DNA of 64,000 nucleotides from Pelomonas sp. CA6 (GTDB lineage: Bacteria > Pseudomonadota > Gammaproteobacteria > Burkholderiales > Burkholderiaceae_C), in assembly GCF_022549225.1 (NCBI RefSeq), contig NZ_JAKZFD010000012.1, positions 62,001-126,000 of the forward strand, in the 5' to 3' direction. A model generated the notes under the pieces. The model saw nothing but the letters and a program-made list of their open reading frames with translations, did no database searches and was not told the origin of the DNA. Below are positions 17,602 to 26,817 of this stretch, in pieces. Position 1 is the stretch's first letter. The number at the start of each line of letters is the position of its first letter. Both the position numbers and the translations under genes were made by a program.

Positions 17602-20205
17602 ATGGACCCCGCCGCCGAGCCCACGGTCACGCAAGGCCTGACCCCCGCGGGCGCGGCGCAGGCCGGCGCGCCCGCCGCCGACGTGCAGCCCCACGCCGGC
17701 ATGCGCCTGGGCGCCTGGTCGCTGATCGAGCGCATCGGCATCGGCGGCATGGGCGAGGTCTGGCTGGCGCGGCGCAGCGACGGGCTCTACGAGGCCAATG
17801 CCGCGGTCAAGCTGCTGCGCGCCGACATCACCGGCCCCGGGCTGGCCGCCCGCTTCGCGCGCGAGCGCGCGCTGCTGGGCCGCCTGAGCCATCCCGGCAT
17901 CGCGCGCCTGCTGGACGCCGGGCTGGAGGGAGAGACCGCCTTCCTGGTGCTGGAGCATGTGCCCGGGCTGACCCTGTCCCACCATGCCGCCACGCGCGGG
18001 CTGTCGGTGGCGCAGCGCGTGCGCCTGCTGATCGGCGTGGCGCGCGCGGTCGAGTACGCCCATGCGCAGCTGGTCGTGCACCGCGATCTCAAGCCGGGCA
18101 ATGTGATCGTCACGCCCGACGGCGAGCCCAAGCTGCTGGACTTCGGCATTGCCGCGCTGCTGGACGACGAGACCGGCGCCCCGCGCGACAGCGCGCTGAC
18201 CCGCGTCGCCGGGCGCCGCCTGACACCCGCCTATGCGGCGCCGGAGCAGCTGCTGGGCGGCCCGATCGGCACCGCGGCCGACCAGTATTCGCTGGGCGTC
18301 ATGCTGTTCGAGCTGCTCAGCGGCGAGCTGCCCTATGCCGGGCGCGACGCCAGCCCGCTGGCGATGGAACATGCGGTGCTGCACACCGAACCGCTGCGCC
18401 TGGCACACACGCGACCCACGGTCGGCGCGCGCGGCAGCGGGCCGGGCCTGCCGCCGGACCACCGGCTGGCGCGCGGCGACCTGGACGCCGTGGTGGCCAA
18501 GGCGCTGCGCAAGAACCCGGCCGAGCGCTATCCCAGCATGCGCGCCTTCATCGACGACCTGGAGGCCTGGCTGGCGCATCGACCGGTCAGCGTGCGCGGC
18601 GAGGACTGGCGCCACCGCGCCCGGCTGTGGCTGCGCCGCCATGCCGGGCTGGCGCTGGGCAGCGCGCTGGTGCTGGGTTCGCTGGCCGCCGGGCTGGGCC
18701 TGAGCCTGTGGCAATGGCAGCGCGCCGAGCAGGCGGCGCGGCGCAGCCAGCAGGCGGTGGAATACCTCGGCGACCTGCTGTCCAGCGCCAACCCCAACGA
18801 ACATGGCGGCCGGCCACCCACCGTGCTGGACCTGCTGGAGAAGAGCCGCCGCGAACTGGACCAGCGCTTTGCCGGCGACGCCGAGCTGCGCGCCGACCTG
18901 CAGGGCGTGCTGGCCCATGTCTACCATGCGCAGGGCCGCATGGACCTGGCCATCGAACTGGGCGAGCGCCAGCTGCAGCAGCTGCGCGCGCTCTGGCCCG
19001 CCGACGACGCGCGCGTGCTCGAAGCGCAGATGCAGCTGGCCCGCACCTACAACGCCGCCGGGCTGGTGGACCGCGTCATCGAACTCGTCGCGCCGCTGCA
19101 GACGCCGGCGCGCCGGCACTGGGCGCACGACTCGGACGACTACAACGCGCTGCTGCAAATGCTCTTCGTCGCCTACACCAAGACCGGGCGCTTCGCCGAG
19201 GCCGAGGCGCTGGAACCGGAGATGGTGGCCGTCAACGCGCGGGCCACGCCCGAAGGCTCGATGGCGCGCGTGGCGGTGCTCAACAAGATCGCCATCCTGC
19301 GCTATGCCCAAGGCCGTTTCGCCGACGCGCAGGCGGTGCTGGAGCAGGCGCGGCCGGCCTGGGCGGCGGGCATGAAGACCGATTCGGTCGAGGTCCTGGC
19401 CCAGCGCCGCGGGCTGCTGACCATGCAGATGCGCCGCCTGCTGCCCATGGCGTTCGAGCGCGAGGTGGACGCGCTGACCGTCGAGATGGACCGCGTGCTG
19501 GGCCCGGACAGCGAGACCGCGCTGGGCCTGCGCAACGAGCTGGCGACCTGGTGGCAGGACCAGGGCGACTACGCCGCCGCGCTGCGCCAGCGCGAAGCGG
19601 TGCTCGCCGCCAGCCTGGCGCGCGGCGTGCAGATGCCGGCGCTGCAGCTGCCGCGGCGCGCCCAGCTGCTGCTGACGCGCACGCTGCTGGGCGCGGGCGA
19701 GCCGGCGGCGCTGGCGCGCGAGGCGCGCGAGATCGCCGAGGCCGTGGAGCGCGAGCCGCGGCTGTCCGGACCCAACCGCGCCGAACCCTGGCTGAACCTC
19801 GCGCGCGCCGCGCTGCCGCTGGACCCCGCGCTGGCGCAGGAGCTGGCGCGGCGCATCCAGACCCTGCCGGTGCTGCAGACCAGCGCACCGCTGCGCAGCC
19901 GCCTGCAGCAACTGCAGGGCGCGCTGGCGCGCCAGCAGGGCGACCTGGACGCCAGCCGCCGCCTGCTGGCGCAGCGCGTGGCCGCGCTGGACGCGATCGA
20001 CGAACCCGACCAGGCGCCGCGCTGGCGTGCCCAGCTGGACCTGGCCACCACCCTGGTGCTGCAGCGGGCCCCCGAGGCTCAGGCCGCGCTGGCGCGCGCC
20101 GACGCGCTGCGGCCGCGCCATCTGCGCCGGCCGCATCCGCTGGACGCCTGGCGCGACCGCCTCGCCCGCGGCGACGCGGCCAACCCGCCGGAGGCCGCGT
20201 TCTGA
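17602..20205 (+). CDS. Receptor-type serine/threonine protein kinase with C-terminal helical repeats
   Basis: 867 aa. A Hanks-type kinase domain spans about residues 36-300: Gly loop GIGGMGEV (46-53), ATP lysine 70, catalytic HRDLKPGN (160-167) and DFG (180-182), all intact, so it should be active. A single membrane helix (about 350-372, LALGSALVLGSLAAGLGLSLW) links it to a C-terminal region of about 480 residues made of TPR-like helices, expected in the periplasm. There are no PASTA repeats. This kinase-TM-TPR layout is common in proteobacteria and usually of unknown input. It follows trpS by 28 bp. Substrate and signal are unknown. Confidence 0.92.
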   Translation: MDPAAEPTVTQGLTPAGAAQAGAPAADVQPHAGMRLGAWSLIERIGIGGMGEVWLARRSDGLYEANAAVKLLRADITGPGLAARFARERALLGRLSHPGIARLLDAGLEGETAFLVLEHVPGLTLSHHAATRGLSVAQRVRLLIGVARAVEYAHAQLVVHRDLKPGNVIVTPDGEPKLLDFGIAALLDDETGAPRDSALTRVAGRRLTPAYAAPEQLLGGPIGTAADQYSLGVMLFELLSGELPYAGRDASPLAMEHAVLHTEPLRLAHTRPTVGARGSGPGLPPDHRLARGDLDAVVAKALRKNPAERYPSMRAFIDDLEAWLAHRPVSVRGEDWRHRARLWLRRHAGLALGSALVLGSLAAGLGLSLWQWQRAEQAARRSQQAVEYLGDLLSSANPNEHGGRPPTVLDLLEKSRRELDQRFAGDAELRADLQGVLAHVYHAQGRMDLAIELGERQLQQLRALWPADDARVLEAQMQLARTYNAAGLVDRVIELVAPLQTPARRHWAHDSDDYNALLQMLFVAYTKTGRFAEAEALEPEMVAVNARATPEGSMARVAVLNKIAILRYAQGRFADAQAVLEQARPAWAAGMKTDSVEVLAQRRGLLTMQMRRLLPMAFEREVDALTVEMDRVLGPDSETALGLRNELATWWQDQGDYAAALRQREAVLAASLARGVQMPALQLPRRAQLLLTRTLLGAGEPAALAREAREIAEAVEREPRLSGPNRAEPWLNLARAALPLDPALAQELARRIQTLPVLQTSAPLRSRLQQLQGALARQQGDLDASRRLLAQRVAALDAIDEPDQAPRWRAQLDLATTLVLQRAPEAQAALARADALRPRHLRRPHPLDAWRDRLARGDAANPPEAAF

Positions 20206-20376
20206 CCTGCGTCAAACCCGGCGCCTGCTCCGACGCGGGGCTGCCGTGGAGTGGCGCCCCTAGAGCGCACAGGCTTGTCGCAAACCCCCTCCCGGACGGG
20301 GCTCAGGCGCGCTAGCCTCAGGCCCAGGCGCCGGGGTCCGTCCCAGGGCCACGACCACAAACGAGAGGAGACCCCC

Positions 20377-22092
20377 ATGGCCGTCATCGGCAGCATTCCC
20401 GCCGACAGTCTGGCGCTGCAGCGCCTCTACCACTGGGAGCTGGAAACCCCCGAGCGGGTGACGCTGAGCCAGCCCATGGGCGACGGCACGGTCAAGGACT
20501 ATGTCTGGCGCCAGGTCGCCGACGAGGTGCGGCGCATGGCCGCGCATCTGCGGGCCATGGGTCAGGAGTTGGGCTGGGAGCCGGGCGCGCGCGTCGCCAT
20601 CCTGTCCAAGAACTGCGCCTGGTGGCTGATGAGCGACCTGGCGATCTGGATGGCCGGCTACGTCTCCGTGCCGCTCTATCCGACGCTGGCGCCCGAGACC
20701 ATCGCGCAGATCCTCTCCCACAGCGAGTCACGCGCGCTCTTCATCGGCAAGCTGGACGGCTGGGAGTCTATGCGCGCCGGCGTGCCCGACGGCCTGCCCT
20801 GCATCAGCTACCCGCTGTCGCCCGCCGACGTGCGCGAGCGCCACGAGGACTGGGACGCGATCTGCGCGCGCAGCCGCCCGCTGGTGGGCGAACCCGCCCG
20901 CGCGGCCGATGAGCTGGCCACGCTGATCTACACCTCCGGCACCACCGGCGCGCCCAAGGGCGTGATGCACAGCTTCGGCAACTTCGCCTGGGCCATCGCC
21001 GCCGGGCTGGGCCGCATCCCCATCGGGACCGACGACCGCCTGCTGTCCTATCTGCCGCTGGCCCATGTGGTGGAGCGCGTGCTGGTCGAGCATGGCTGGC
21101 TGCGCACCGGCCTGCGCATCTACTTCGCCGAGAGCCTGGACACCTTTGCCGAGGACCTGCAGCGCGCGCGGCCCACGGTGTTCTTCTCGGTGCCGCGGCT
21201 GTGGACCAAGTTCCAGCACGGCGTGCTGGCCCGGCTGCCGCAGCGCAAGCTGGACCTGCTGCTGGGCCTGCCCCTGATCGGCGGCCTGGTCCGGCGCAAG
21301 ATCCTCAAGGCCCTGGGCCTGGAGCGCTGCCGCATCGCGGCCGGCGGTGCCGCGCCCATGCCGCTGGCGCTGCTGCAGTGGTACCACCGGCTGGGCCTGC
21401 CCATCAACGAGGGCTACGGCATGACGGAGAACCTGGCCGTCTCCCACATCACCGTGCCGGGCATTGACCAGATGGGCACCGTGGGGCCGGCCTACGACGG
21501 CGTGCAGACCCGCATCGACGCGCGGACCGGCGAGCTGCAGATGAAGAGCCCGGCGCTGATGATGGGCTACTACAAGCAGCCCGAGCTGACCGCCGACACG
21601 CTCACCCACGACGGCTGGCTGCGCACCGGCGACAAGGCCGAGCTGCGCGAGGACGGCTGCCTGCGCATCACCGGCCGCGTCAAGGATTTGTTCAAGACGA
21701 GCAAGGGCAAGTACGTGGCGCCGGCGCCCATCGAAGACCGGCTGGCGATGCACGATGCGCTGGAAGCCTGTGTGGTGACGGGCGCCAACCTGGCACAGCC
21801 GCTGGGCCTGGCCATGCTGTCGCCCGAGGCCGTGCAGAAGGCCGCGACCGGCGCCGGCCGCCAGCAGCTGACGGCCGAGCTGGAACGCCACCTGGCCGAG
21901 GTCAACGCGCGGCTGGACCCGCACGAGCGCCTGGACTGCCTGGTGCTGCTCAGCACCCCCTGGACCGTCGACAACGGCCTGATCACCCCCACCTTCAAGG
22001 TCCGCCGCAACCGCGTGGACGAGCTCTTTGGCGCGCGGCTGGAAGGCTGGGCGGAACAGGGGCGCAAGAGCCGGGTCGTCTGGGTGGATTGA
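20377..22092 (+). CDS. AMP-dependent long-chain acyl-CoA synthetase-like ligase
   Basis: A 571-aa member of the ANL superfamily, which adenylates a carboxylic acid and forms a thioester with CoA. The P-loop-like motif YTSGTTGAPKG (about residue 188), LLSYLPLAHVVER, NEGYGMTEN and the hinge GWLRTGDKAEL are present; the C-terminal lysine motif reads RVKDLFKTSKGKYVAP. The overall order resembles FadD15-type long-chain fatty acyl-CoA synthetases. ATG 20377 is well supported by GAGAGGAG directly upstream (about 20362-20370). The gene is preceded by 171 bp without a gene and is convergent with the large sensor kinase gene. The precise acyl chain cannot be told. Confidence 0.92.
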   Translation: MAVIGSIPADSLALQRLYHWELETPERVTLSQPMGDGTVKDYVWRQVADEVRRMAAHLRAMGQELGWEPGARVAILSKNCAWWLMSDLAIWMAGYVSVPLYPTLAPETIAQILSHSESRALFIGKLDGWESMRAGVPDGLPCISYPLSPADVRERHEDWDAICARSRPLVGEPARAADELATLIYTSGTTGAPKGVMHSFGNFAWAIAAGLGRIPIGTDDRLLSYLPLAHVVERVLVEHGWLRTGLRIYFAESLDTFAEDLQRARPTVFFSVPRLWTKFQHGVLARLPQRKLDLLLGLPLIGGLVRRKILKALGLERCRIAAGGAAPMPLALLQWYHRLGLPINEGYGMTENLAVSHITVPGIDQMGTVGPAYDGVQTRIDARTGELQMKSPALMMGYYKQPELTADTLTHDGWLRTGDKAELREDGCLRITGRVKDLFKTSKGKYVAPAPIEDRLAMHDALEACVVTGANLAQPLGLAMLSPEAVQKAATGAGRQQLTAELERHLAEVNARLDPHERLDCLVLLSTPWTVDNGLITPTFKVRRNRVDELFGARLEGWAEQGRKSRVVWVD

Positions 22093-22218
22093 GTGGCGTG
22101 GGCCCCTCGTCCAGCGGGATCCTGGGGAGACCTGGCGTAAGGCCCGGTGGCGCGGCAGGCCTTGCCCGGCGAGCTGCCGCGTGGCGGGCGGGGAGGGGCC
22201 GCGCGCCCCATGCCCCAC

Positions 22219-25200
22219 TCATCCCCCGCGATCGCCGTCCGCCGGCGCCTCCACCGCGGGCGCGCCGCCCTGCTCCGGCGCCCGCAGGGGCAACTCGATC
22301 ACGAACCGCGCGCCCTCGCCAGGACGGCTGAACACGCGGATGCTGCCGCCCAGCAGGTTGCTGACGATGTTGTAGCAAATGTGCAGTCCCAGCCCCGAGC
22401 CGCCCTGGCCCAGCCGGGTGGTGAAGAAGGGCTCGAAGATGCGCCGCAGGTGCTGCGGCGGGATGCCGTGGCCGTCGTCGCTGAAGTCGATGCGCACGGA
22501 CTCGGCGCCCAGGCGCCTGGCTTCCAGCCGCATGCGACCGTCGCGCCGCCCGGCAAAGCCGTGCAGCTGGGCATTGAGCACCAGGTTGCTGAGCACCTGG
22601 CCCAGCGGGCCGGGGAAGCTGTCCAGCTCCAGCGCCGGGTCCACCGCCAGTTCCAGCTGATGCCCCTCGCGGCGCAGCCGTGCCGCCAGCGTCACGGCCA
22701 CCTCCTCGCACAGCGTCAGCAGGCGGAAGATGCGGCGCTGGTCCGAGGTCTGGTCCACCGCCAGCTGCTTGAAGCTGGCGATCAGGCCCGCCGCCTGCTC
22801 CAGCGCGCGCGTCAGCACCGTGGTGGACTCGGTGTTGCGCTCGCAGAACTGGGCCAGCTCCGAGCGCCGCAGCCCGCCCTCCCGCAGCCGCTCGGCCATG
22901 TGCTGGCTGGCCTCCTGCAGCGTGCTGGCCATCAGCAGCCCGTTGCCGATCGGCGTGTTCAGCTCATGGGCCACGCCGGCCACCAGCGCGCCCAGCGCGG
23001 CCAGCTTCTCGTGCTCCACCAGGCGCTCCTGGGTCAGGCTCAGGCGCCGGTAGGCCTCGGCGTTGTCGTAGGCCACCGCGGCATAGGCGCCCAGCGTGCG
23101 CAGGATGTCCAGCTCCGCGGGACCGAACGCCGCTTCGCGCTCGCTGACGACGCCGATCACGCCGATCACCTGGTCTTTCAGCAGCATGGGCACGTACAGC
23201 CCGGAGCCGGCGACGATGGGCTCGCCCTGGTCCAGCAGCTGCAGCCGGTCGGTGCCGGCGCGCCGGCGCGCCACCTCGTCGAGCACGCGGTGGTCCTGCG
23301 TGATGTGGGTCAGCACCAGCTCGCGCGCCTCCAGCACGCATTGCACCGAGGGCTGGTCGGGAATGTCCAGGCTGCGCACATAGGGGCGCACCGGGCGGCC
23401 CTGCTGGCGCACGAAGTCGTAGTGCAGCAGCCGCTCCTGCCAGTCCACCCGGCCGACGCCGAAGACATCCGCCGGCACCAGCTCGCGGGCATGCTCGTAG
23501 AGCGTCTGGCAGATCGCCTCGGGGTCGCGGATGGCGGTGATGCGCCGGCCGATCTCGCTGAGCAGCGCGATGTCGCGGCGCGCCTTCTCGGCGGCCTCGC
23601 GCTGGGTCTCGGCCAGTTGCTTCTCGCGCGCCAGCTGGCGGCCCTGCTCCACGACCTCGGCGGTGCGGTCGCGCACCTTGCGCTCCAGCTGCAGCTGGCG
23701 GCCGCGCAGCGTGCGCTCGCGCCAGCGCAGCGCCAGCAGCACGCCGCCCAGCAGCAGCAGCGCGGCGCCCGCGCGCCACCACCAGGTGGCCCAGTAGGGC
23801 GGCTGCACCTCCAGGGTCAGCAGCGGTTGCGGCTCGCTCCACACCCCGTCGGGATTGGCGGCCTTGGCCAGCAGCCGGTAGCGGCCGGGGTCCAGGTTGG
23901 TGTAGGTGGCGATGGGCTGCCCGGCCGGCGCGGGGATCCAGTCGCGGTCGAAGCCCTCCAGCTTCCAGGCGTAGCGCAGCTGCGTGGGGTCGGTGAAGTG
24001 CAGCGCCGACAGCTCCAGGCTGATCATGCTGTGCTGCGGCGCCAGGCGGAGGCTCCGGGTCAGGTGCAGCGCGCCGTCCACGCCCAGCGCCTGCGCCTGG
24101 CCGGCCGCCTGCGCGTCGCCCGGGTCGGCGCTGAGCGAGCGGTTGAACAGGCGCAGGTCGGACAGCAGCACGCGCGGCGCCTGCGGGTTGTCGCGCAGCT
24201 CGGCGGGCTGGATGCGCAGCAGCCCCACGCTGCCGAAGTAGAGGCTGCCGTCCGGTCCGCGCGCGGCGGCGCCGAAATTGAAGCCGCGCTCGATGCGGTT
24301 GCGCAGGGGAAAGTGGCGCAGCGTGCCACCGTCGGGGTCGAAGCGGGTCAGGCCCTCCTCGTTGGCCAGCCACAGCGCGCCATCGGCGTCGTCCTGCAGC
24401 GCAAAGTAGCCGCTGCCGGCCTGGCCCGCCAGCGGCTGCGCGCGCAGGCGCGCCGGCCCGCCGTCCGCGCCGCCGGGCAGCAGCTCGTACAGGCCCTGCG
24501 TCGTGCCCAGCCAGAGGCGGCCGCCCGCGTCCTGGCGCAGCGCCTGCACGCCCAGGCGCTCCGGCGCGGGCAGCTCGGCGCTGGGGCGCAGCGGCGCGAC
24601 GAAGGCGTCGCGCGCCGCGTCGTAGAGGATCAGCCCGCTCTTGCTCCCCAGCCACAGCCGGCCCTCGCGGTCCTCCAGCAGGCAGTCGATGGTGTGGCCG
24701 GGCAGCGCGCCCGGCTCGCCGGCGCGGGCGCGGAACACCTGGGGGCGGCGCTGGCCGGGCAGGAAGCGGTAGAGGCCGGCCGCGCTGGCGGCCCAGACGC
24801 GCCCCTGGCGGTCCTGCAGCAGCGCGCTGATGGAGGCGGCCGCGGGCGACTCCTCGTTCAGTGCCAGGCGCTCGCTGCGCCGCTGTCGCGGGTCGTAGCG
24901 CAGCAGCCCGCCGTCGCCGCCGATCCACAGCTGGCCCTCGCGGTCGCGCAGCAGCGCCTTGACGCGGGCGAGTGGCTGCTCGGTCAGCGGAATCTGCTCG
25001 GTCCGCCCGTCGGCCAGGCGCAGCCGGTTCAGCCCGCCGCCATAGGTGCCCACCCAGGCATGGTCCGGGCCGTCCATCAGCACCGCCAGCACCGCGGAAT
25101 GGGAGAGGCTGGCGGGATCGCCGGGCACCGCGTTGTAGTGGCTGAAGCCGCCCTGGTTCAGGTCCGCGAGGCTGATGCCGCGGCCCCAGGTGCCCGCCCA

Positions 25201-26274
25201 CAGCGTGCCGCTGCGGTCCAGCATCAGCGAGGCCAGCGCGTTGTCCGCCGGGCTGCCGGTGACCGCCGGCTGGTGCTCGAAGCGCTGCAGGCCCTGGTCC
25301 TCGCTCCAGCGCGCCAGCCCGCCGGCCCCGGTGCTGGCGATCCAGATCCGGTCCTGGGTGTCGCGGAGCAGGTCGTAGACCGCGCCGCGCGGCAGCGCAT
25401 CCAGCGCCGCGTCGGTGACCGGCGCCAGCCCGCCCGGCTGCTGCGGCGCCGGGCGCCAGACCTGCACGCCGCCGCTGAGCCCCACCCACAGGCGCTGCCG
25501 CGCGTCCAGCGCGAGCGCGCGCGGCAGCAGCGCCGCCGCGGGCTGCCGCGCGGCGCCATGCCCGTCGCGCGTGTGGGCCCAGGCCAGCAGCCGCCCGTCG
25601 GCCGCGACGCGGATCACCTCGCGGTCATAGGCGGCCCAGACGCCGCCCTGGCCGTCGGGCAGCAGCCGGCGCACGCGGCCGGCCGGCGCCAGCGGTGCCG
25701 GGGCCGGCCAGCGCTCGAAGCGCTCGCCGTCCAGCCGCAGCAGGTAGAGCCCGTCCGGCAGGCCCACCCACAGCCGGCCGGGGCCGGCCGGCGCCAACCC
25801 GCTCACCACGAGCGGCACGCCGGGCGGCGACGGCGGCATCGCGAGGCGGCGCAGCGTCTCGCGGCCCAGGTCCAGCCGGTCCAGGCCCTGGCCCGTGCCG
25901 ACCCACAGCGCGCCCTGGCCGTCGTCCAGCAGCGCGTGGATCACCGGATGGCTGAGCGAATCGGCGCGCGCCGGGTCGGGCTTGAACACCCGCATGTGGC
26001 GCCCATCGAAGCGCGCCAACCCGTTGGTGGTGCCCAGCCATACCAGGCCGTTGTGGTCCTGCAGGCTGACCACCACCGCCTCGCTGGGCAGCCCGTCCTG
26101 CGCCTGCAGCGTGGTGAAGCGCAGGCGCTGCAGCGCATCGGCCAGCGCCGGTCCCGCGACGCACAGCCAAGCCACCGCGAGCAGCGCGCCGAAGGCGCGG
26201 CGCAGCAGCGCCCGCCCGCTCGGCTGCCGTCCGGGGGCGGTGAGAAAACTCGGGGCCACCCTTCGTTTTCTCAT
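22219..26274 (-). CDS. Giant propeller-type sensor histidine kinase
   Basis: 1351 aa. A signal peptide (about 1-45) leads to a long periplasmic seven-bladed propeller region with many two-component-propeller repeats of the form LWVGT-x-GL-x-R-(F/Y)D (about 50-720), then a Y_Y_Y beta domain (about 730-820). One membrane helix (about 825-845) is followed by a coiled coil, a GAF domain (about 895-1055), the histidine phosphorylation motif VAGVAHELNTP (about residue 1100) and a HATPase domain with DDGHGIPP, EPFFTTR and GSGLGLH (about 1245-1340). Unlike many propeller sensors it has no receiver or output domain, and no response regulator lies next to it, so it is an orphan kinase. Such propellers often sense extracellular glycans, but the ligand here is unknown. 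GAGG precedes the ATG by five bases. Confidence 0.93.
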   Translation of the reverse strand: MRKRRVAPSFLTAPGRQPSGRALLRRAFGALLAVAWLCVAGPALADALQRLRFTTLQAQDGLPSEAVVVSLQDHNGLVWLGTTNGLARFDGRHMRVFKPDPARADSLSHPVIHALLDDGQGALWVGTGQGLDRLDLGRETLRRLAMPPSPPGVPLVVSGLAPAGPGRLWVGLPDGLYLLRLDGERFERWPAPAPLAPAGRVRRLLPDGQGGVWAAYDREVIRVAADGRLLAWAHTRDGHGAARQPAAALLPRALALDARQRLWVGLSGGVQVWRPAPQQPGGLAPVTDAALDALPRGAVYDLLRDTQDRIWIASTGAGGLARWSEDQGLQRFEHQPAVTGSPADNALASLMLDRSGTLWAGTWGRGISLADLNQGGFSHYNAVPGDPASLSHSAVLAVLMDGPDHAWVGTYGGGLNRLRLADGRTEQIPLTEQPLARVKALLRDREGQLWIGGDGGLLRYDPRQRRSERLALNEESPAAASISALLQDRQGRVWAASAAGLYRFLPGQRRPQVFRARAGEPGALPGHTIDCLLEDREGRLWLGSKSGLILYDAARDAFVAPLRPSAELPAPERLGVQALRQDAGGRLWLGTTQGLYELLPGGADGGPARLRAQPLAGQAGSGYFALQDDADGALWLANEEGLTRFDPDGGTLRHFPLRNRIERGFNFGAAARGPDGSLYFGSVGLLRIQPAELRDNPQAPRVLLSDLRLFNRSLSADPGDAQAAGQAQALGVDGALHLTRSLRLAPQHSMISLELSALHFTDPTQLRYAWKLEGFDRDWIPAPAGQPIATYTNLDPGRYRLLAKAANPDGVWSEPQPLLTLEVQPPYWATWWWRAGAALLLLGGVLLALRWRERTLRGRQLQLERKVRDRTAEVVEQGRQLAREKQLAETQREAAEKARRDIALLSEIGRRITAIRDPEAICQTLYEHARELVPADVFGVGRVDWQERLLHYDFVRQQGRPVRPYVRSLDIPDQPSVQCVLEARELVLTHITQDHRVLDEVARRRAGTDRLQLLDQGEPIVAGSGLYVPMLLKDQVIGVIGVVSEREAAFGPAELDILRTLGAYAAVAYDNAEAYRRLSLTQERLVEHEKLAALGALVAGVAHELNTPIGNGLLMASTLQEASQHMAERLREGGLRRSELAQFCERNTESTTVLTRALEQAAGLIASFKQLAVDQTSDQRRIFRLLTLCEEVAVTLAARLRREGHQLELAVDPALELDSFPGPLGQVLSNLVLNAQLHGFAGRRDGRMRLEARRLGAESVRIDFSDDGHGIPPQHLRRIFEPFFTTRLGQGGSGLGLHICYNIVSNLLGGSIRVFSRPGEGARFVIELPLRAPEQGGAPAVEAPADGDRGG

Positions 26275-26279
26275 GAGGA

Positions 26280-26305
26280 CCTCATCATCTTCTTTGCTGA
26301 TGAGG
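26280..26305 (-). promoter_or_regulatory. Inverted repeat in the 5' leader of the sensor kinase gene
   Basis: An 8-bp perfect inverted repeat CCTCATCA (26280-26287) / TGATGAGG (26298-26305) with a 10-nt spacer. It overlaps a second palindrome (ATGAGG-A-CCTCAT, 26273-26285) that contains the start codon and ribosome-binding site. The two are mutually exclusive pairings, which would suit a leader switch or an operator; neither use is proven. Confidence 0.35.
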
Positions 26306-26326
26306 CAGCGTAACGTCGCAGACGGC

Positions 26327-26356
26327 TTGTGAACAGATCCGCAGAACCCATATAAG
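26327..26356 (+). promoter_or_regulatory. Candidate sigma-70 promoter for the YkvA-like gene
   Basis: TTGTGA (26327-26332) and TATAAG (26351-26356) are separated by 18 bp, about 30 bp ahead of the GTG start at 26388, in the only less GC-rich stretch of this divergent intergenic region. Confidence 0.4.
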
Positions 26357-26387
26357 GGGGCTCACGGATAGCCAGCGGGAGGCCGGT

Positions 26388-26786
26388 GTGGGCATGTGGA
26401 AGGGCGTCTGGCGCCAATGGGCGGCCGCGTTGCGCAGCGAATTGCTGACCGTCTACTACGCGGCGCGCGACCGCGAGACCCCCTGGGGCCTGCGCCTGCT
26501 CGCGCTGGCGGTGGCTGCCTATGCGCTGAGTCCGATCGACCTGATTCCCGATTTCATCCCGGTGCTGGGCTGGCTGGACGATCTGCTGCTGGTGCCGCTG
26601 GGGCTGTGGCTGGTGCTGCGCCTGCTGCCGCCCGCGGTGCTGCAGCGCGCCCGTGGGCGTGCCGCGCAGCAGCGCCTGCGCCTGCCGCGCAACCTGCTCG
26701 TCGCGGGGCTGATCGTGCTGCTGTGGCTGCTGGCCCTGGGGGCGCTGGGCGTGTGGCTGCTGCGCGGCATGGCCGGCACGGTCTGA
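26388..26786 (+). CDS. YkvA/DUF1232 family membrane protein
   Basis: 132 aa. The DUF1232 signature is unmistakable: [32 protein letters not shown] (about residues 44-75; quoted in pieces, the key part is [14 protein letters not shown]). It forms the first hydrophobic hairpin; a second hydrophobic stretch lies at about 103-126. The family is widespread, small and of unknown function. GTG 26388 is preferred over ATG 26394, because GGGAGG (26377-26382) lies five bases before the GTG and eleven before the ATG. It is divergent from the sensor kinase gene, and the next gene starts 31 bp downstream. Confidence 0.88.
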   Translation: MGMWKGVWRQWAAALRSELLTVYYAARDRETPWGLRLLALAVAAYALSPIDLIPDFIPVLGWLDDLLLVPLGLWLVLRLLPPAVLQRARGRAAQQRLRLPRNLLVAGLIVLLWLLALGALGVWLLRGMAGTV

Positions 26787-26817
26787 GCGGCCGCACCGCT
26801 GCGGCTATGCTGGGCGC

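Noticed and set aside
17515-20136. An 873-residue minus-strand open frame opposite the Ser/Thr kinase
   Set aside because: Shadow of a gene with intact kinase motifs; no domain on this strand.
22147-26313. A 1388-residue open frame on the plus strand opposite the sensor kinase
   Set aside because: It mirrors the real gene, is Gln/Arg/His/Ala rich, has no domain motif, and arises because high GC content suppresses stop codons on the complementary strand.
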